From Buddleja alternifolia (Eukaryota > Streptophyta > Magnoliopsida > Lamiales > Scrophulariaceae), in assembly GCA_019426215.1 (NCBI GenBank), contig CM033396.1, positions 25,683,101 to 25,747,100 of the forward strand: a DNA stretch of 64,000 nucleotides. Reading direction: 5' to 3'. The notes under the pieces were generated by a model. It made no database searches and had not been told where the DNA came from. It saw only the letters and a program-made list of their open reading frames with translations. This document shows, in pieces, positions 1-11,100 of this stretch. The stretch's first letter is position 1. Every line of letters begins with the position of its first letter. Made by a program: the position numbers and the translations under genes.

Positions 1-69
1 TTAGACTGACACCTGGAAAGAATGGGTATAAGACACTAAAATGAGTGGCATTGAGTGCAAGTGGGAGAT
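1..69 (+). other. 3' end of internal region and polypurine tract of copia A
   Basis: This short stretch is the downstream end of a Ty1/copia element whose body lies off the left edge. It ends in the purine-rich run GTGGGAGAT immediately before the TGTTAGG start of the LTR, which is the usual place of the plus-strand primer for reverse transcription. No reading frame of note is left here. Confidence 0.8.
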
Positions 70-1868
70 TGTTAGGATAATACCCTCAAATGTCATAGAG
101 GATAGAATGAGTAGGGCATCTATCGTGTATTTCTTGTATTGAACTTAATTATTATTAATAAAAGGCACTATTTAGTTTTTCACATAATTCTCATCTGCAT
201 CTATAAGTTGTGTAAAACGCTTCGCCCATGTTTTCAGTGCGATCTCTCTACTTCCTATGGGATAGGAAGAATGGCACTAGAGAGATCGACCTTGATTATT
301 AAAACTAGTTCGCAAATAATATGAAGTCTTTAATGGGCAAATAAAGACTTTGAATACTTGTACAATTTTAGCTCTGACATGGGAGTGTCAGTCGAACACC
401 ATGTGATGGTGAGAGCTGAACACTATAGGCACATCAGTGGAACTGATATGCTTGAACACGACTCGCATTGGCTCTGTCACATGGGTTTTTACTCTGTGAC
501 TGTCAATGACAAAATTGATTATGCTTAATAGGTATATGTGAACCTTGGACCCGAAGTATCAGGCTGAAGATGCACTTGTGATGTCAAGTCTTTCACTAGA
601 GTAGTTAGACCCAATTCACCCGTTGGTGAGGTCGACCTCAAAATGCGGACTTGATGGGCAAGCGGTAGTCTTAACAGATATCTAAAATGGGATTTGTTCT
701 CTCATAAGTGAAGAATGTACCCTATGTGATTATAGATAAATAGAGATCAAAGTCTTTGGCCAAAGCAAAAGAGACGATTGTGCTAGGCACTTAATCAATC
801 TCAATGATATCGTATTATTATAATTTATACATATGGTCAAGTCCAGTGAGTATAACATAACCATGACTCTGACTTGACCGAGGAACGTGAACAAAGGGTT
901 TATACATATACGGTATTTACGATTGGAAGGTTGTGGAATGATCCATTCATTCGTATTTCATTTGGGCTACGAAGTGGGCCACGTGACTGGCTAGGTGTTA
1001 CCCACTTCCTTTGGTTTCCTCTCATTGCCAAATGAAATGAACCTACAGAGTCGCGTTAAAGAATTGATGAAGAAAATTGAAAAGGATTTTCTATTTTATT
1101 TTTAGAGAGATTTAATTTATTGGATAACTTAAATAATTAATTAATTACTTATTCGATAAGATAATTAATTAAATGCATAAGATTAATTATTAATTAATTT
1201 CCTAGAGAAATATATTAATGAATTAATTTATCTAATTAATTTTAATATTTAATTAGTTAATTTATTTATTGGATAAAATAAATTATTAATTGAATAAAGA
1301 ATTAATTAAACAATGCAAGAGAAAAATTTGGGCCCCATGTGGGGCATCCTGGAGGACGCCCTTTAGGGTTAGATGATTGATCATGTTGGTCTCTTTTGTT
1401 TTATTTTGATCAGTAAGTCATTGAGATATAAAAGGCTTCACTTGACTTTAACCTAGACAAAAATTTACAATTCGTTGTAGCTCTCCAAAGAAAAGAAGAA
1501 GAAAAATATCCTGCCCCTCTATACACACTAGCCGTCGTTCATATGGAGAAGAAAAAAAGGATTTTTCCATCATCAATTCGTGCGTGATAATTTAGAGACA
1601 ATGTGCTTCGTTGTTTGAATTTATTGACAAGAAACTTCAAGAAATCAAGACTTTAAGAATACGAGGATTGAAGAATTCAAGAAGTTCATCAATTCAATGT
1701 TTTGAAGAAGAATTGAATTCTCCTACCACCTCGCTTCGACGGGCAAGTTGAATTTATTCGTTAAAGCAATTTTAGATTCAATTATGCGATTAGAGAAACA
1801 CTTTAGGTTTTAATCAATTTTTTGAAATCCTTCTGCCGCGTTTATGATTTTTTTTGAGAAACCCAACA
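70..1868 (+). repeat. 3' LTR of Ty1/copia element A
   Basis: The LTR begins TGTTAGG and ends CCCAACA, giving the TG..CA ends and short inverted termini of copia LTRs. Its start closely matches the LTR of copia 4 at 30875 (TGTTAGAATTATGC and the following CATAGAGGATAGAATGA), so A and copia 4 are related. It is about 1.8 kb and AT-rich in its second half, with a TATA box at 1427. The 5' partner is outside the window. The sequence right after 1868 is a broken gag on the other strand, so A landed inside copia B. The expected 5-bp duplication would be CGTGC at 1869-1873, but the left flank is not visible. Confidence 0.88.
1427..1434 (+). promoter_or_regulatory. TATA box in LTR of copia A
   Basis: TATAAAAG lies in the R-proximal part of the LTR, where plant LTR promoters have their TATA element. 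The related LTR of copia 4 has the same octamer at 54863. Confidence 0.55.
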
Positions 1869-1994
1869 CGTGCGCCTTTGTTCATATTGGGACAGTTCCT
1901 TCTCCAGCGGCCTAGGTCACTGCAGTATAGGCACTTATCCGCATATTTTGCCCTCTTATTTCTCCAGTAGATTCGATAGTGGTTTAGATGTCAT
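1869..1994 (-). pseudogene. Gag remnant of copia B, internally deleted
   Basis: The minus strand starts ATG at 1994 and reads MTSKPLSNLLEK, homologous to MTNPLMKLLERN at the start of the copia 4 gag (57330). It then meets a stop and jumps to the gag zinc knuckle at 1933-1892 (CLYCSDLGRWRRNC). In a working gag about 200 residues of UBN2-type domain would separate these two points, so a large internal deletion is evident. The knuckle is also damaged: the histidine of the CX2CX4HX4C pattern is arginine. The protein would have been the nucleocapsid-like RNA-binding part of the particle. It is dead here. Confidence 0.82.
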
Positions 1995-3199
1995 ATTATT
2001 CGAGAGAGATATAACAGAAAATAACTGCAGAAAATAAACCAGACTTGATCAGATGGTTATAATTAAACTAATTAAGTCAAATCAAGGACTTGGTTCCCAG
2101 TACAGTTTTCAAAATCTACACTCCTACTATAGAAATCAGAAGTGAACGTTGTTCATTACTTCGTAGTGGTGATTGATTTCATTAATCGATTCAGTGGATG
2201 GCAACCCCTTTAATGATATGTAGTCCACTAATCAATTGAAGTGATGTCTAACATCAATATATCCAATAGATGATTCAATCTTCCTTTTCCATAATCCACC
2301 AAACCCGCAACCCTTTAATGATATATCGGTTCTTGGATTATCTAAGTATATTCCCACTAACACCTTTTAATCTAATATTTGAATTTCACCTTGCAACCGT
2401 TCAACAATATATGGCGTGAAATATGTTTCGATTAAGGTATCTAATGTACTTTATAAAATTTCAAAATTGGGCCCAAATACATGACCCCCACTTACTGGGA
2501 CGATGCCACATATCAGACATAATTCTATATTTTTGTGAGGACACCCAACACCCTTTACTAACTTAGTATTATTAAGTTTGGGAGAATTGAGTTCTCAACA
2601 TTGATTTAGGTTTCACTTTACACATTATTAATTTTAAAAAGCACATGATATAAATATCACAATTATTCATGGGCTTTTCTAGAGGACCCAAGCCAATGGA
2701 CCATCAAAAGAAAAAAGGGAAAAAACTAAACTATTCTTCTTGGGCTCAAAGCACCTTTCCTTTTGGAGCCTCTTCTTCTACAAGGCCTAATCTAATTCTA
2801 GCTATTACATAAGATGGATAACAACCTATACATATTATCTAGGAAAAATAAAAATAATAGGATCAAACCGGCCCTTTCAACCCATCAAAAAGTAATGCAT
2901 CAAAAAAAAAAAAAACCTAAGCCCATGAACAGTATCACCATCACATAATACATGCTAGCATAAAGTAAAGCCAATATGTTTATGATCAAATTATAATTAA
3001 TTAGTCCAACTAATTAATTCCATATAAAATTCCAAGTTCTAAACATTTAATATTTTAATTAAATTTAATTAGTCCAACTAATTAACCAAACATATAAAAC
3101 TCCAAATTTATATATTTCACTTTAATTAAAATAATTTGTTCAACTAATTACATAAACATATAAAATACCAAATTCTATATCCTTCACATTTTATGATTT
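1995..3199 (-). other. Leader of copia B, part 1 (non-coding)
   Basis: AT-rich untranslated leader between primer site and gag. Its gag-proximal end (TTTCTGCAGTTAT and the following CTCTCTC run before the ATG) matches the same place in copia 4 at about 57294-57327. It contains no reading frame that I can support. Confidence 0.7.
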
Positions 3200-3219
3200 C
3201 ACTACTACAAAAATACCCA

Positions 3220-3511
3220 ATTACAGCGCACCTATTACAGCGGTTTTAGTAAAACCGCTGTAATAGGAACCTATTACAGCGGTTCCCAACGAACCGCTGT
3301 AATAGGGTATCTCGGTCTTAACCTATTACAGCGGTTCCGAGAAAACCGCTGTAATAGGTGGTCGAGGGACCTATTACAGCGGTTCGTTAGGAACCGCTGT
3401 AATAGGTGTATCTTGGTTTTAACCTATTACAGCGGTTCCCTCGGAACCGCTGTAATAGGTTAAGACCAAGATACCCTATTACAGCGGTTCGTTGGGAACC
3501 GCTGTAATAGG
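3220..3511. repeat. Left subterminal array of TATTACAGCGGTT palindromes
   Basis: One half site at 3221 is followed by six near-perfect palindromes of about 38 bp. Each is built from CCTATTACAGCGGTT, a few variable bases, and the reverse complement AACCGCTGTAATAGG. The centres differ between copies while the arms are constant. Spacers of 2-16 bases separate the copies. Read as RNA, each unit is a strong hairpin. Confidence 0.92.
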
Positions 3512-3683
3512 TCGAAACCAAAAAATTTAAATCCCTTAAATTTAGATCTTCCCGCTTCTCTCTATCTCTCTTAGTCTTTTTCTCTCTACTCTCTCTCTCT
3601 ACACTCTCTTTCTCTCTCTCTCTTGAAGCACCACCGCCGCCGCCACCACCATATAGCACCACCGCCGCCTCCACCACCACCGT

Positions 3684-4160
3684 ATGTGTGGGTGTATTTA
3701 TATTTGTGTATGTGTGGGTTTATGTATATTTGTCTATATGTGGGTGTATGTATATGTGGGTTTATGTATGTATATATGGGTGTATGTATATTTGTGTATA
3801 TTTGGGTTTATGTATGTATATGTGGGTGTATGTATATTTGTGTATATGTGGGTGTATGTATATTTGTGGGTTTATGTATGTATATGTGGGTGTACGTATA
3901 TTTGTGTATATGTGGGTTTATGTATGTATATGTAAGTGTATGTATATTTGTGTATATGTGGGGTTTCGTACACGAATATGTGGATGTGTATGTATATTTG
4001 TGTATATGTGGGTGTATGTATATTTGTGTATATGTGGGTGTATGTATATGTGGGTTTATGTATGTATATATATTTGTGTATATGTGGGTTTATGTAAGTA
4101 TATGTGGGTATATGTATATTTGTGTATGTGTGAGTTTATGTATATATTTTTGTGTATTTG
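3684..4160 (+). repeat. Minisatellite in the CACTA core
   Basis: Imperfect tandem repeats of a TG/TA-rich unit, built from GTATATGTGGGTGTATGTA and TATTTGTGTATATGTGGG, fill the core of the transposon. All three frames are open over long stretches only because the repeats lack stop codons. A pyrimidine-rich run (CT repeats, about 3557-3624) and CCG/CCA repeats (3630-3680) lie just upstream. Confidence 0.85.
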
Positions 4161-4232
4161 CGAATTTCGTGTCATTTCGACACGGTAAAATTATAAACGA
4201 AAAAGTGAAATTAATAAAAAAAAATAAAAAAT

Positions 4233-4509
4233 ACCCTATTACAGCGGTTCTAAAAAAACCGCTGTAATAGGGCACCCTATTACAGCGGTTTCCATGGGAA
4301 CCGCTGTAATAGGGTGCCCTATTACAGCGGTTCTAAAAAAACCGCTGTAATAGGGTGCCCTATTACAGCGGTTTTTTTAGAACCGCTGTAATAGGGTGCC
4401 TATTACAGCGGTTCAAAACCGCTGTAATAGGTCGAAACCCTATTACAGCACTGCCTATTACAGCGGTTCGAACCGCTGTAATAGGTCCAAAAAAACCGCT
4501 GTAATAGGC
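4233..4509. repeat. Right subterminal array of TATTACAGCGGTT palindromes
   Basis: Mirrors the left array: six palindromes with the same 15-bp arms, plus two isolated half sites. Centres range from CTAAAAAA to almost none (TTCGAA), so the last copies are nearly perfect palindromes without a loop. Confidence 0.9.
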
Positions 4510-4525
4510 ATTTTTTGTAGTAGTG

Positions 4526-4948
4526 TTTAATGCCTAGGTCACTTACCATCAAGTACACCCGGAATCCAAAACAAGAATCCAAATCCATTAAAACAAAAAT
4601 TGAAACCTAACACGACCCTATGAAGTCGTGCGATTGACAGCGCAACACATGGCCCATCATGCTTCAAAGCATGGACGTTTTTGCGAACTACTGTTCACGC
4701 GAATCAGTACGCGTGATGTGCGCCCAGCGCACACACGACGTTGATCAGTGGCCGGCCTTCACAGGATTGAAGCCCACTTCGTTTTTCTCTTCCTTTTCAA
4801 GTTTCAGTCCAACCAAATCTATCAAAAATAAAAAAACGCATTTGTATAGGCATAAATTCATAAAGCACGAATTTAACATGCTCGCGAATAATGATAAATA
4901 AATCATATATTTATCACAACAAAGTTAAATATGCGAATATCAGAGATT
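4526..4948 (-). other. Leader of copia B, part 2, with GC-rich segment
   Basis: Continuation of the leader on the primer-site side. It holds a GC-rich segment (about 4620-4780) in otherwise AT-rich sequence, with inverted motifs such as GCGCCCAGCGCAC. Copia 3, 4 and 5 have a comparable GC-rich segment after their primer sites. I see no gene. Confidence 0.6.
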
Positions 4949-4961
4949 GGCTGTCATACCA
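4949..4961 (-). other. Primer binding site of copia B
   Basis: On the minus strand TGGTATGACAGCC follows the LTR end (CCCAACAG). It is a diverged form of TGGTATCAGAGCC, the complement of the 3' end of initiator methionine tRNA that primes copia minus-strand synthesis. Confidence 0.75.
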
Positions 4962-4962
4962 C

Positions 4963-6625
4963 TGTTGGGTTACAAGGATAAAAACACATCGGAAGAATAA
5001 AGGACCCAGCGTCGACATCTCTGATTCCCATATTCAAACTTATGGGCTTCGAAAAGCTTACCTTTTCACAAGTTTTGGTTGAATCTATGAAACTTTGGCT
5101 TCATTGATTTTGATCCGAACAGCAGAACAACTATTGTGTCTAAATCCCCACGTGGAATTGCAACAGAAAAATCTCCTTCTTTTCTCCTCTGTTGAACGGC
5201 TAGTAGAAGAGAGAAAGGGGAGGGAATTTTTTCTCTAATGCTTTGGAGGCTCACAATTTGACTGATGTCAACTAGGTCTAAATGTCACAAGAGATAATAT
5301 ATATATATATATACATATATGTATACAAATATATATCTCATGACTTGGTGACCAAGCCAAAACAAGACCATGTTGGGTGTCCTATTGGATGCCCAAATCA
5401 GCCCCTATGGACCCAACACGGCCTGTTTTGTCTTGTTTCTAATTAATTATTCTAATCAATTATTTATTTATCCAATAAATAAATAAAGCTATTTATTAAT
5501 TGTTAAGATAAACTAGATAAATTAATCTATTAATTTATTTCTCCAAGAGATCAATTAATAATTAATCTTATCTATACATTTAATTAATTCATCTAATAAA
5601 TAATTAAATATCACCATAGTCGCCAAAATAATTCTCTTTGTTTTTCTTTTGCAAACCTTTGTTCGTGATTTTTTAGGTTCGTCTCAAAAGGCAATTAGGA
5701 GGAAACCAAAGGATGTGGTAACACCTAGCCAGTCCATGGCCCACATCATAACCCAATTTACAAAGAATGAATAGGATCACTCGAAACCTTTCACGCTGTG
5801 AATACTGTACGAGTATAAACATTTTATTTTAATATCCCAGTGAAATGAGAGTTACGGTTCAGTCAAACTCACAATACTTGACTATATGCATAGATCATAA
5901 CGAGTCGAGCTCACTTAATATACTCTTGTATCCAACACCAGTACCTCCAATGCTTTGGCCAAAGAATTTTGACCTCACTCATTCATGACAGCATAGGATA
6001 TATACCCATTCACTTATGAGAGAATAAATTCCATCTTGTAAATCAGTTAAGATTGCTGCTTGCCCATCAAGTTGCACTTCAAGGTCGACCCCACTAATGG
6101 GTGAATTGGATCTAAATACTCTGATGACAAAATTGATGTCGCAAACACATCTTCAACATGATTACTTAGGTCTAAAGTTCACGCGTACCTATCACAACTT
6201 ATCAGTTCTATCATTGACTGTCATAGAGTGAAACCCATATGACAAAATAGATGTTAGTCGTGTTTGAACCCATCAGTCCCATTGATTTGTCTATGGCACA
6301 TTCTCCCACTAGCCCGTAGTATTCAAATGGCACTCCCACTTCAAAGCTTATGTCATACAAGTCTCTGTCCAATATTGATGTTCAGTCAAATCTTTCTACG
6401 AATTGCGAACTAGTTTAGATATTAAGTATCGAACTCTTCTAGTGCCGACATCCCTAACCAATAGGGAGTAGAAGATTAACCTTAATGTCAAGGACTAAAT
6501 GTTCTTCATGAAACTTACAAATGCCTATAACAAATAACATAAAATGCCTTTTATTTAAGAAGAATGTTTAATTACAAAAAAATGCCCTATAATTCTTATC
6601 CTCAATGGAATTTGAGGGCATAACA
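4963..6625 (-). repeat. 5' LTR of copia B
   Basis: On the minus strand it starts TGTTATGCCCTCAAATT and ends CCCAACA, 1663 bp. The start resembles the LTRs at 70, 26207 and 61465. A TA-dinucleotide run lies at 5298-5322. The sequence beyond 6625 is not copia but an old Ty3/gypsy remnant. Confidence 0.85.
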
Positions 6626-6766
6626 CTAAGATTACTCTCTTCTCTTAGCCTCCTCCTTTAAGTCCAGTTTTGTCCATTTTGCATTTCATGTCTTCTATCA
6701 TTATATCATTTTCCCCAATCAGGCTACATAGCAATTCCTCGACATGCTTTGACCTCTTGCTACTTC
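6626..6766 (-). pseudogene. Old Ty3/gypsy pol remnant, part 2 of 2
   Basis: This is the continuation, on the minus strand, of the fragment at 26206-26095. The two halves were separated by the insertion of Gypsy 1, and both are flanked by the duplicated ACTTC. Across the join, the minus strand reads HMKIKFPIPGGVG and then, after a frameshift, ARGQSMSRNCYVA. This resembles the segment between protease and reverse transcriptase in plant Ty3/gypsy elements (pattern KFPTxxGVGxVRGDQxxARECY). The copy is full of stops. It is the oldest layer that I can identify here. The sub-lineage (Tat/Ogre-like) is a guess. Confidence 0.6.
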
Positions 6767-7726
6767 TGATAAGAGGCGTTCTTACGTGTTTTTAAGCCCG
6801 TGATCTTATGCTTTGGATTCATTTATTTCCTAAATCATGCCACATTTGCTTTTAATCGGAGTGTTAAGTGATTTCAGGTGATAAATGAGAGCACACGAAG
6901 AAAAGGGGCGAAAAACGATGCACGACACAAGTTCAAGCTTGCTTATCGCGCCCAGGTGCCGGACAAGAGGCAAATAAGTTCACATCCTGAAGACCGCGCT
7001 TAGGCACCACCATTCCCGCACCTAGACGCCGTCCTGTCCGCGCTTGAGCACCTTGATGACCACGCTTGGGCATCATCGGACTTATCCCCCAAGAAAAGTA
7101 CGACACGCAGGCCGTGCCTAGGTGCCATACAGCCCGCGCCTAGCCGCCGGTATAACTGATTTTCGATTGTATAAAAAGGAATTTTCAGCACATTAAGGGG
7201 GTTCGGATTTTAGAGTTGAGAGACCATTCTGCTGGATTTGAACCAATCTTTTCACCTGCCTTGAAGGGCAAGAAGAAGATAAGAGCTAAGGGATTGAAGC
7301 TCCACTCGAGGATCCATCACCATTCAACCTTTTAGGGAGTTTATTCATTGTTTATTGCATTTTGTGTTTACACTTATGTATATGAATATGTTGAATTCTT
7401 CTATGTTGATGGTTATGGGCTAAATTCATATGGCTAGGGCGTTGTAAGAATTGATTTGTGACTTATTCGTGTTATTGATAATCGTTGAATTAATTCCTAT
7501 GTTTCTATGTGTTATGAATTTGTGCTTATGTTTCTTACTTGTGATTGATCACCATATGTATGATTTATTGCCCATTTTAGCATTTTGAGAAAGACGTAAA
7601 CTAGGGTGCAAGGGATTTATAACATCACCGAACCAAATAGGAGTTTCCCTAGACATAGGTAAAGACTCCCGGGTGAAGTCGTTCGATTCTAATCGAGTAA
7701 ACTCTAGTTCTTTAAAGCATACTTAG
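6767..7726 (+). repeat. 5' LTR of Gypsy 1, truncated
   Basis: Aligns along its length to the 3' LTR at 24760. I judge them roughly 90% identical, so the element is old. It ends after CATACTTAG, where the 3' LTR goes on for about 400 more bases. The sequence then switches to Sirevirus gag with an AG/AGG overlap, consistent with an illegitimate deletion. A TATA-like TATAAAAAG lies at about 7170. GC-rich GCGCCNAGGCGC-type motifs are spread over 6940-7150. Confidence 0.85.
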
Positions 7727-8118
7727 GCAAGGGTAAAACGAAGGCAAATGATTCACAAAGACGGGTTTATCCAAACGCTCAAAAAGCTAAAGATAAGACT
7801 GACAACTGTGAATCAAGCGCTAAGCGTCCAGCACCAAAAGTGCAACCCAAGCCAGTGCCAAGGAAATACCAGTGTCAATATCCAAGACAGTCAAGATCAT
7901 ATTATCGATACTATGATGACTATGATTATGACTATTATTATAATCGTGGATATTATTATACATCCAAAAAGCACACACATCACAATGTGAAACCCAAAAA
8001 GGCTAGTATTCCTGCAATGAAGACTAGGAAAATATGGGTTCCTAAAGTTCTAATTCAAACTGACAATCTTACTAATGTTAAAGGACCCAAGCAACAATGG
8101 GTACCTAAACAGAAATAG
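7726..8118 (+). pseudogene. Sirevirus gag C-terminus (SIRE 1), 5'-truncated
   Basis: The frame from GKGKTKAN runs to a TAG at 8116 with no internal stop. It carries a Lys/Pro-rich stretch, then a Tyr/Asp-rich low-complexity tract (YYRYYDDYDYDYYYNRGYYY), then the end motif WVPK. SIRE 2 encodes the same order on the minus strand (43498-43214). The N-terminal gag domain and the zinc knuckle are missing. The pol frame follows in the same frame, after the TAG and a TGA at 8131. Confidence 0.82.
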
Positions 8119-8133
8119 AACTTACCTTCTTGA

Positions 8134-11100
8134 GTGCAGGTACTTAGAGCTAGAGTCGATACATCTGTTTGGTACTTTGATAGTGGATCGTCAAGGCACA
8201 TGACTGGTTCCAAGGATCTTCTGATCAACTATCGAGCTGCCAATGGTCCTCAGGTTGTATTTGGTGACAACTCCAAAGGTAAAACCAAAGGTATAGGTAC
8301 TGTGCATAGGGGGCACATCATGATAAGTGATGTTTACTATGTTGAGGGTCTGAAGCATAATTTATTAAGCATAAGTCAATTTTGTGATAAAGGATTTGAA
8401 GTCATATTCTCAAGTGACTGTTGCTATATAAATGACGCTAAGACTAAGTCTACTAAACTGAAAGGGAAAAGAACAGACAACGTATATTTGGTAGATTGGG
8501 GTTCAACACTTGATAACAACCCAACATGCTTTGTTGCTAAAAATGAATCTAAAAAGGGTTGGTTATGTCATAGAAAAATGAACCACCTCAATTTTAAAAC
8601 AATCTCTCAGCTTATAAGTCAAAATCTTGTAGAGGGATTACCAAATGGACCATTTCACAAGGATCGCCTTTGTGACGCTTGTCAAATGGGTAAACAAGTT
8701 AAGTCATCGTTCAAGAGAAAACCTCATCTATCTACCTCTAGAATAGTTGAACTACTTCACATGGATCTGTTTGGACCTGTTCAAACAACCAGTGTAAGCG
8801 GTAAAAAGTATACTTTGGTGATAGTAGATGATTTCTCTCGATTTACTTGGGTGGAATTTCTATCATCCAAAGATGAAACACGTGACAAGTTAACAACGCT
8901 TATTCGACAACTTCAAACATTGAAAGATCTTAAAGTTGCAAGAATAAGAAGTGATCACGGTACTGAGTTTTCTAACAAGATTGTTGAGAAGTTTTGTGCA
9001 AAAAATGGAATACATCATGAGTATTCAGCTCCCAGAACTCCACAACAAAATGGTGTTGCTGAGCGCCGGAACCGAACTCTTAAGGAAGCCGCTAGGACAA
9101 TGTTAGCAGAATCCAAGCTTGCTCCTAGGTTTTGAGCCGAAGCGATCAACACTGCGTGTTACACACAAAACCGTTGCATGATCAACAAGTAGCATTGAAA
9201 AACTCCATATGAACTGTGGAAGGGACGTAAGCCAGATGTCTCATATTTTCACGTCTCTGGTTCTAAGTGCTTTATTCATAATAATGGATCCCAAAGCCTA
9301 AAGACATTTGATCCTAAAGCGGATGAGGGAATTTTTCTAGGCTACGCCAAGAATGGGAAGAATTTTCGCATCCTAAACAAGGGCAAATTGAAGGTTGAGG
9401 AATCTATTCATGTTGTTTTTGATGATGCTAACCAAGAACCGAATAAGGTTCATATAAATGATGTAGGAGTTGAAGATCTTTATCATCAAGCGCCTAATAT
9501 TACTATTGATGAAGATACTGACGACGATGATGAGATCTCAGTGCCACCTCCTAAGATTACTCGTGAGATTACTCTGGATAAGAAATGCTGATGATCATGA
9601 AGAGAGTGATCATCAAGAGCAAACAAGGAATTGTGAATTTGAAGCGCCTACACAAGAAGGTAGTCAAGCGTCTGATCCCCAAGCGCCTGTTCAATCTCTT
9701 AACCCCTTCCAACCAAATAGACTATGGCTGCGAGATCATCCACCAGAGCAAATTATTGGAGATATTGGAGCACCTGTTAGAACGAGAGCCGCTACATTCA
9801 ATGAGGCTATGTTCGCAAGCTTTTTATCTCAGATGGAACCTAAGAAAGTGGATGAAGCGCTAAGTGATCCAAGTTGGATTGAAGCCATGCAAGAAGAACT
9901 TAATCAATTTGAGTGTAGTAAGGTTTGGACACTAGTACCAAGACCAACTCACCAAGGACTCATTGGAACTAGATGGGTTTATAGAAATAAGATGGATGAG
10001 AAGGGCATTGTAATAAGAAACAAGGCCAGACTCGTAGCTCAAGGATATTTCCAAGAAGAGGGTATTGATTTTGATGAGACATACGCTCCTGTCGCCCGTC
10101 TTGAAGCAATCCGCATGTTTCTAGCGTATGCAGCGTTTAACAAGTTTACAGTATATCAAATGGACGTGAAGAGTGCCTTTCTGAATGGTAAACTCCAAGA
10201 AGAAGTATATGTGGAGCAACCACCGGGATTCTTCAACTACCATGGTAAGGGTATGGTGTACAAGCTAGACAAAGCACTTTATGGGCTTAAGGAAGCACCC
10301 CGAGCATGGTATGACACTCTCTCTATCTTTCTTATTGGTAAAGGCTTTTCAAAAGGCAGCGTTGATACAACGTTATTTAAAATTACCAATAACGAAGATA
10401 TTCTCTTAGTCCAAATTTATGTTGATGATATCATATTTGGCTCTACTAACAAGCGTCTGTGTGAGAAATTTTCGAAAATGATGCAAGAACAATTTGAAAT
10501 GAGCATGATGGGTGAGTTAACTTTTTTCTTAAGATTACAAGTTAAACAACTCCCTGATGGAATATTTATTAACCAAGCTAAATATACGAGAGACATGATT
10601 AAGAAATTTGGTATGAAAAATACATCATATTCAAAAATTCCAATGAGCCAAACGCTTAAGTTAGATAAAGATGAAAGTGGAAAGAAAGTTGATATCACTA
10701 ATTATAGAGGTATCATTGGATCACTTCTTTATCTTACTGCCAGTAGACCTGATATCATGTTTTCGGTATGCATGTGTGCACGATTTCAAGCTGATCCTAA
10801 AGAGTCACACTTAATTGTTGCCAAAAAAATCCTTAAGTACCTAAAAGGCACACAAAATGTGGGCTTATGGTATCCTAGGGATTCTCCTTTTGAACTAATC
10901 GGTTACTCAGATGCAGATTTTGCAAGTTGCAAAATAGATCGTAAAAGCACTAGTAGTACTTGTCAATTTCTAGGTGATAGGTTAGTTTCATGGCATAGCA
11001 AGAAACAACAATCCATAGCTACCTCCACAGCCGAAGCTGAGTATGTAGTTGCAAGAAGTTGTTGTGCACAAGTTTTATGGATGAGGCAACAACTTAGAGA

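Larger units (their letters stand above)
3200..4525. mobile_element. Non-autonomous CACTA-type DNA transposon
   Basis: The element begins CACTACTACAAAAA and ends TTTTTTGTAGTAGTG, a terminal inverted repeat of 13-14 bp starting with CACTA. It is flanked by a 3-bp duplication TTT (3197-3199 and 4526-4528), the size expected for CACTA (En/Spm) transposons. At 1326 bp it is far too short to encode a transposase. The apparent reading frames inside come from simple repeats and are not proteins. The two subterminal regions are arrays of palindromes and the centre is a minisatellite. CACTA subterminal repeats are known binding sites for the element's own DNA-binding protein, so a related autonomous element elsewhere probably mobilised it. 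Confidence 0.88.
1869..6625 (-). mobile_element. Ty1/copia element B, 5' part only, minus strand
   Basis: Read on the minus strand the order is 5' LTR (6625 to 4963), tRNA-Met-type primer site, a leader of about 1.6 kb once the CACTA insert is removed, and the first codons of gag joined to the gag zinc knuckle. The rest of the element is gone, cut off by the LTR of copia A at 1868. The layout matches copia 4 (55292-58107) part for part, including the sequence just before the gag start. B was already present when the CACTA element and copia A arrived. Confidence 0.85.

Noticed and set aside
139..324. Short frame in the copia A LTR
   Set aside because: It lies wholly in LTR sequence and is not open in the matching part of the copia 4 LTR.
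3623..4267. Open frames of up to 214 codons inside the CACTA element
   Set aside because: They are translations of the minisatellite (Val/Tyr/Cys/Met repeats), open in several frames at once, so they are not proteins.
3220..4509. CRISPR-like array
   Set aside because: The repeats are palindromic transposon ends with tiny variable centres, not direct repeats with 30-bp spacers, and the DNA is from a plant nucleus.
8116..8133. Read-through signal of the soybean SIRE1 type
   Set aside because: That signal is UAG-CARYYA between pol and the envelope-like ORF. Here the stop after gag is followed by AACTTA, and pol ends in TAA followed by TCATCA.
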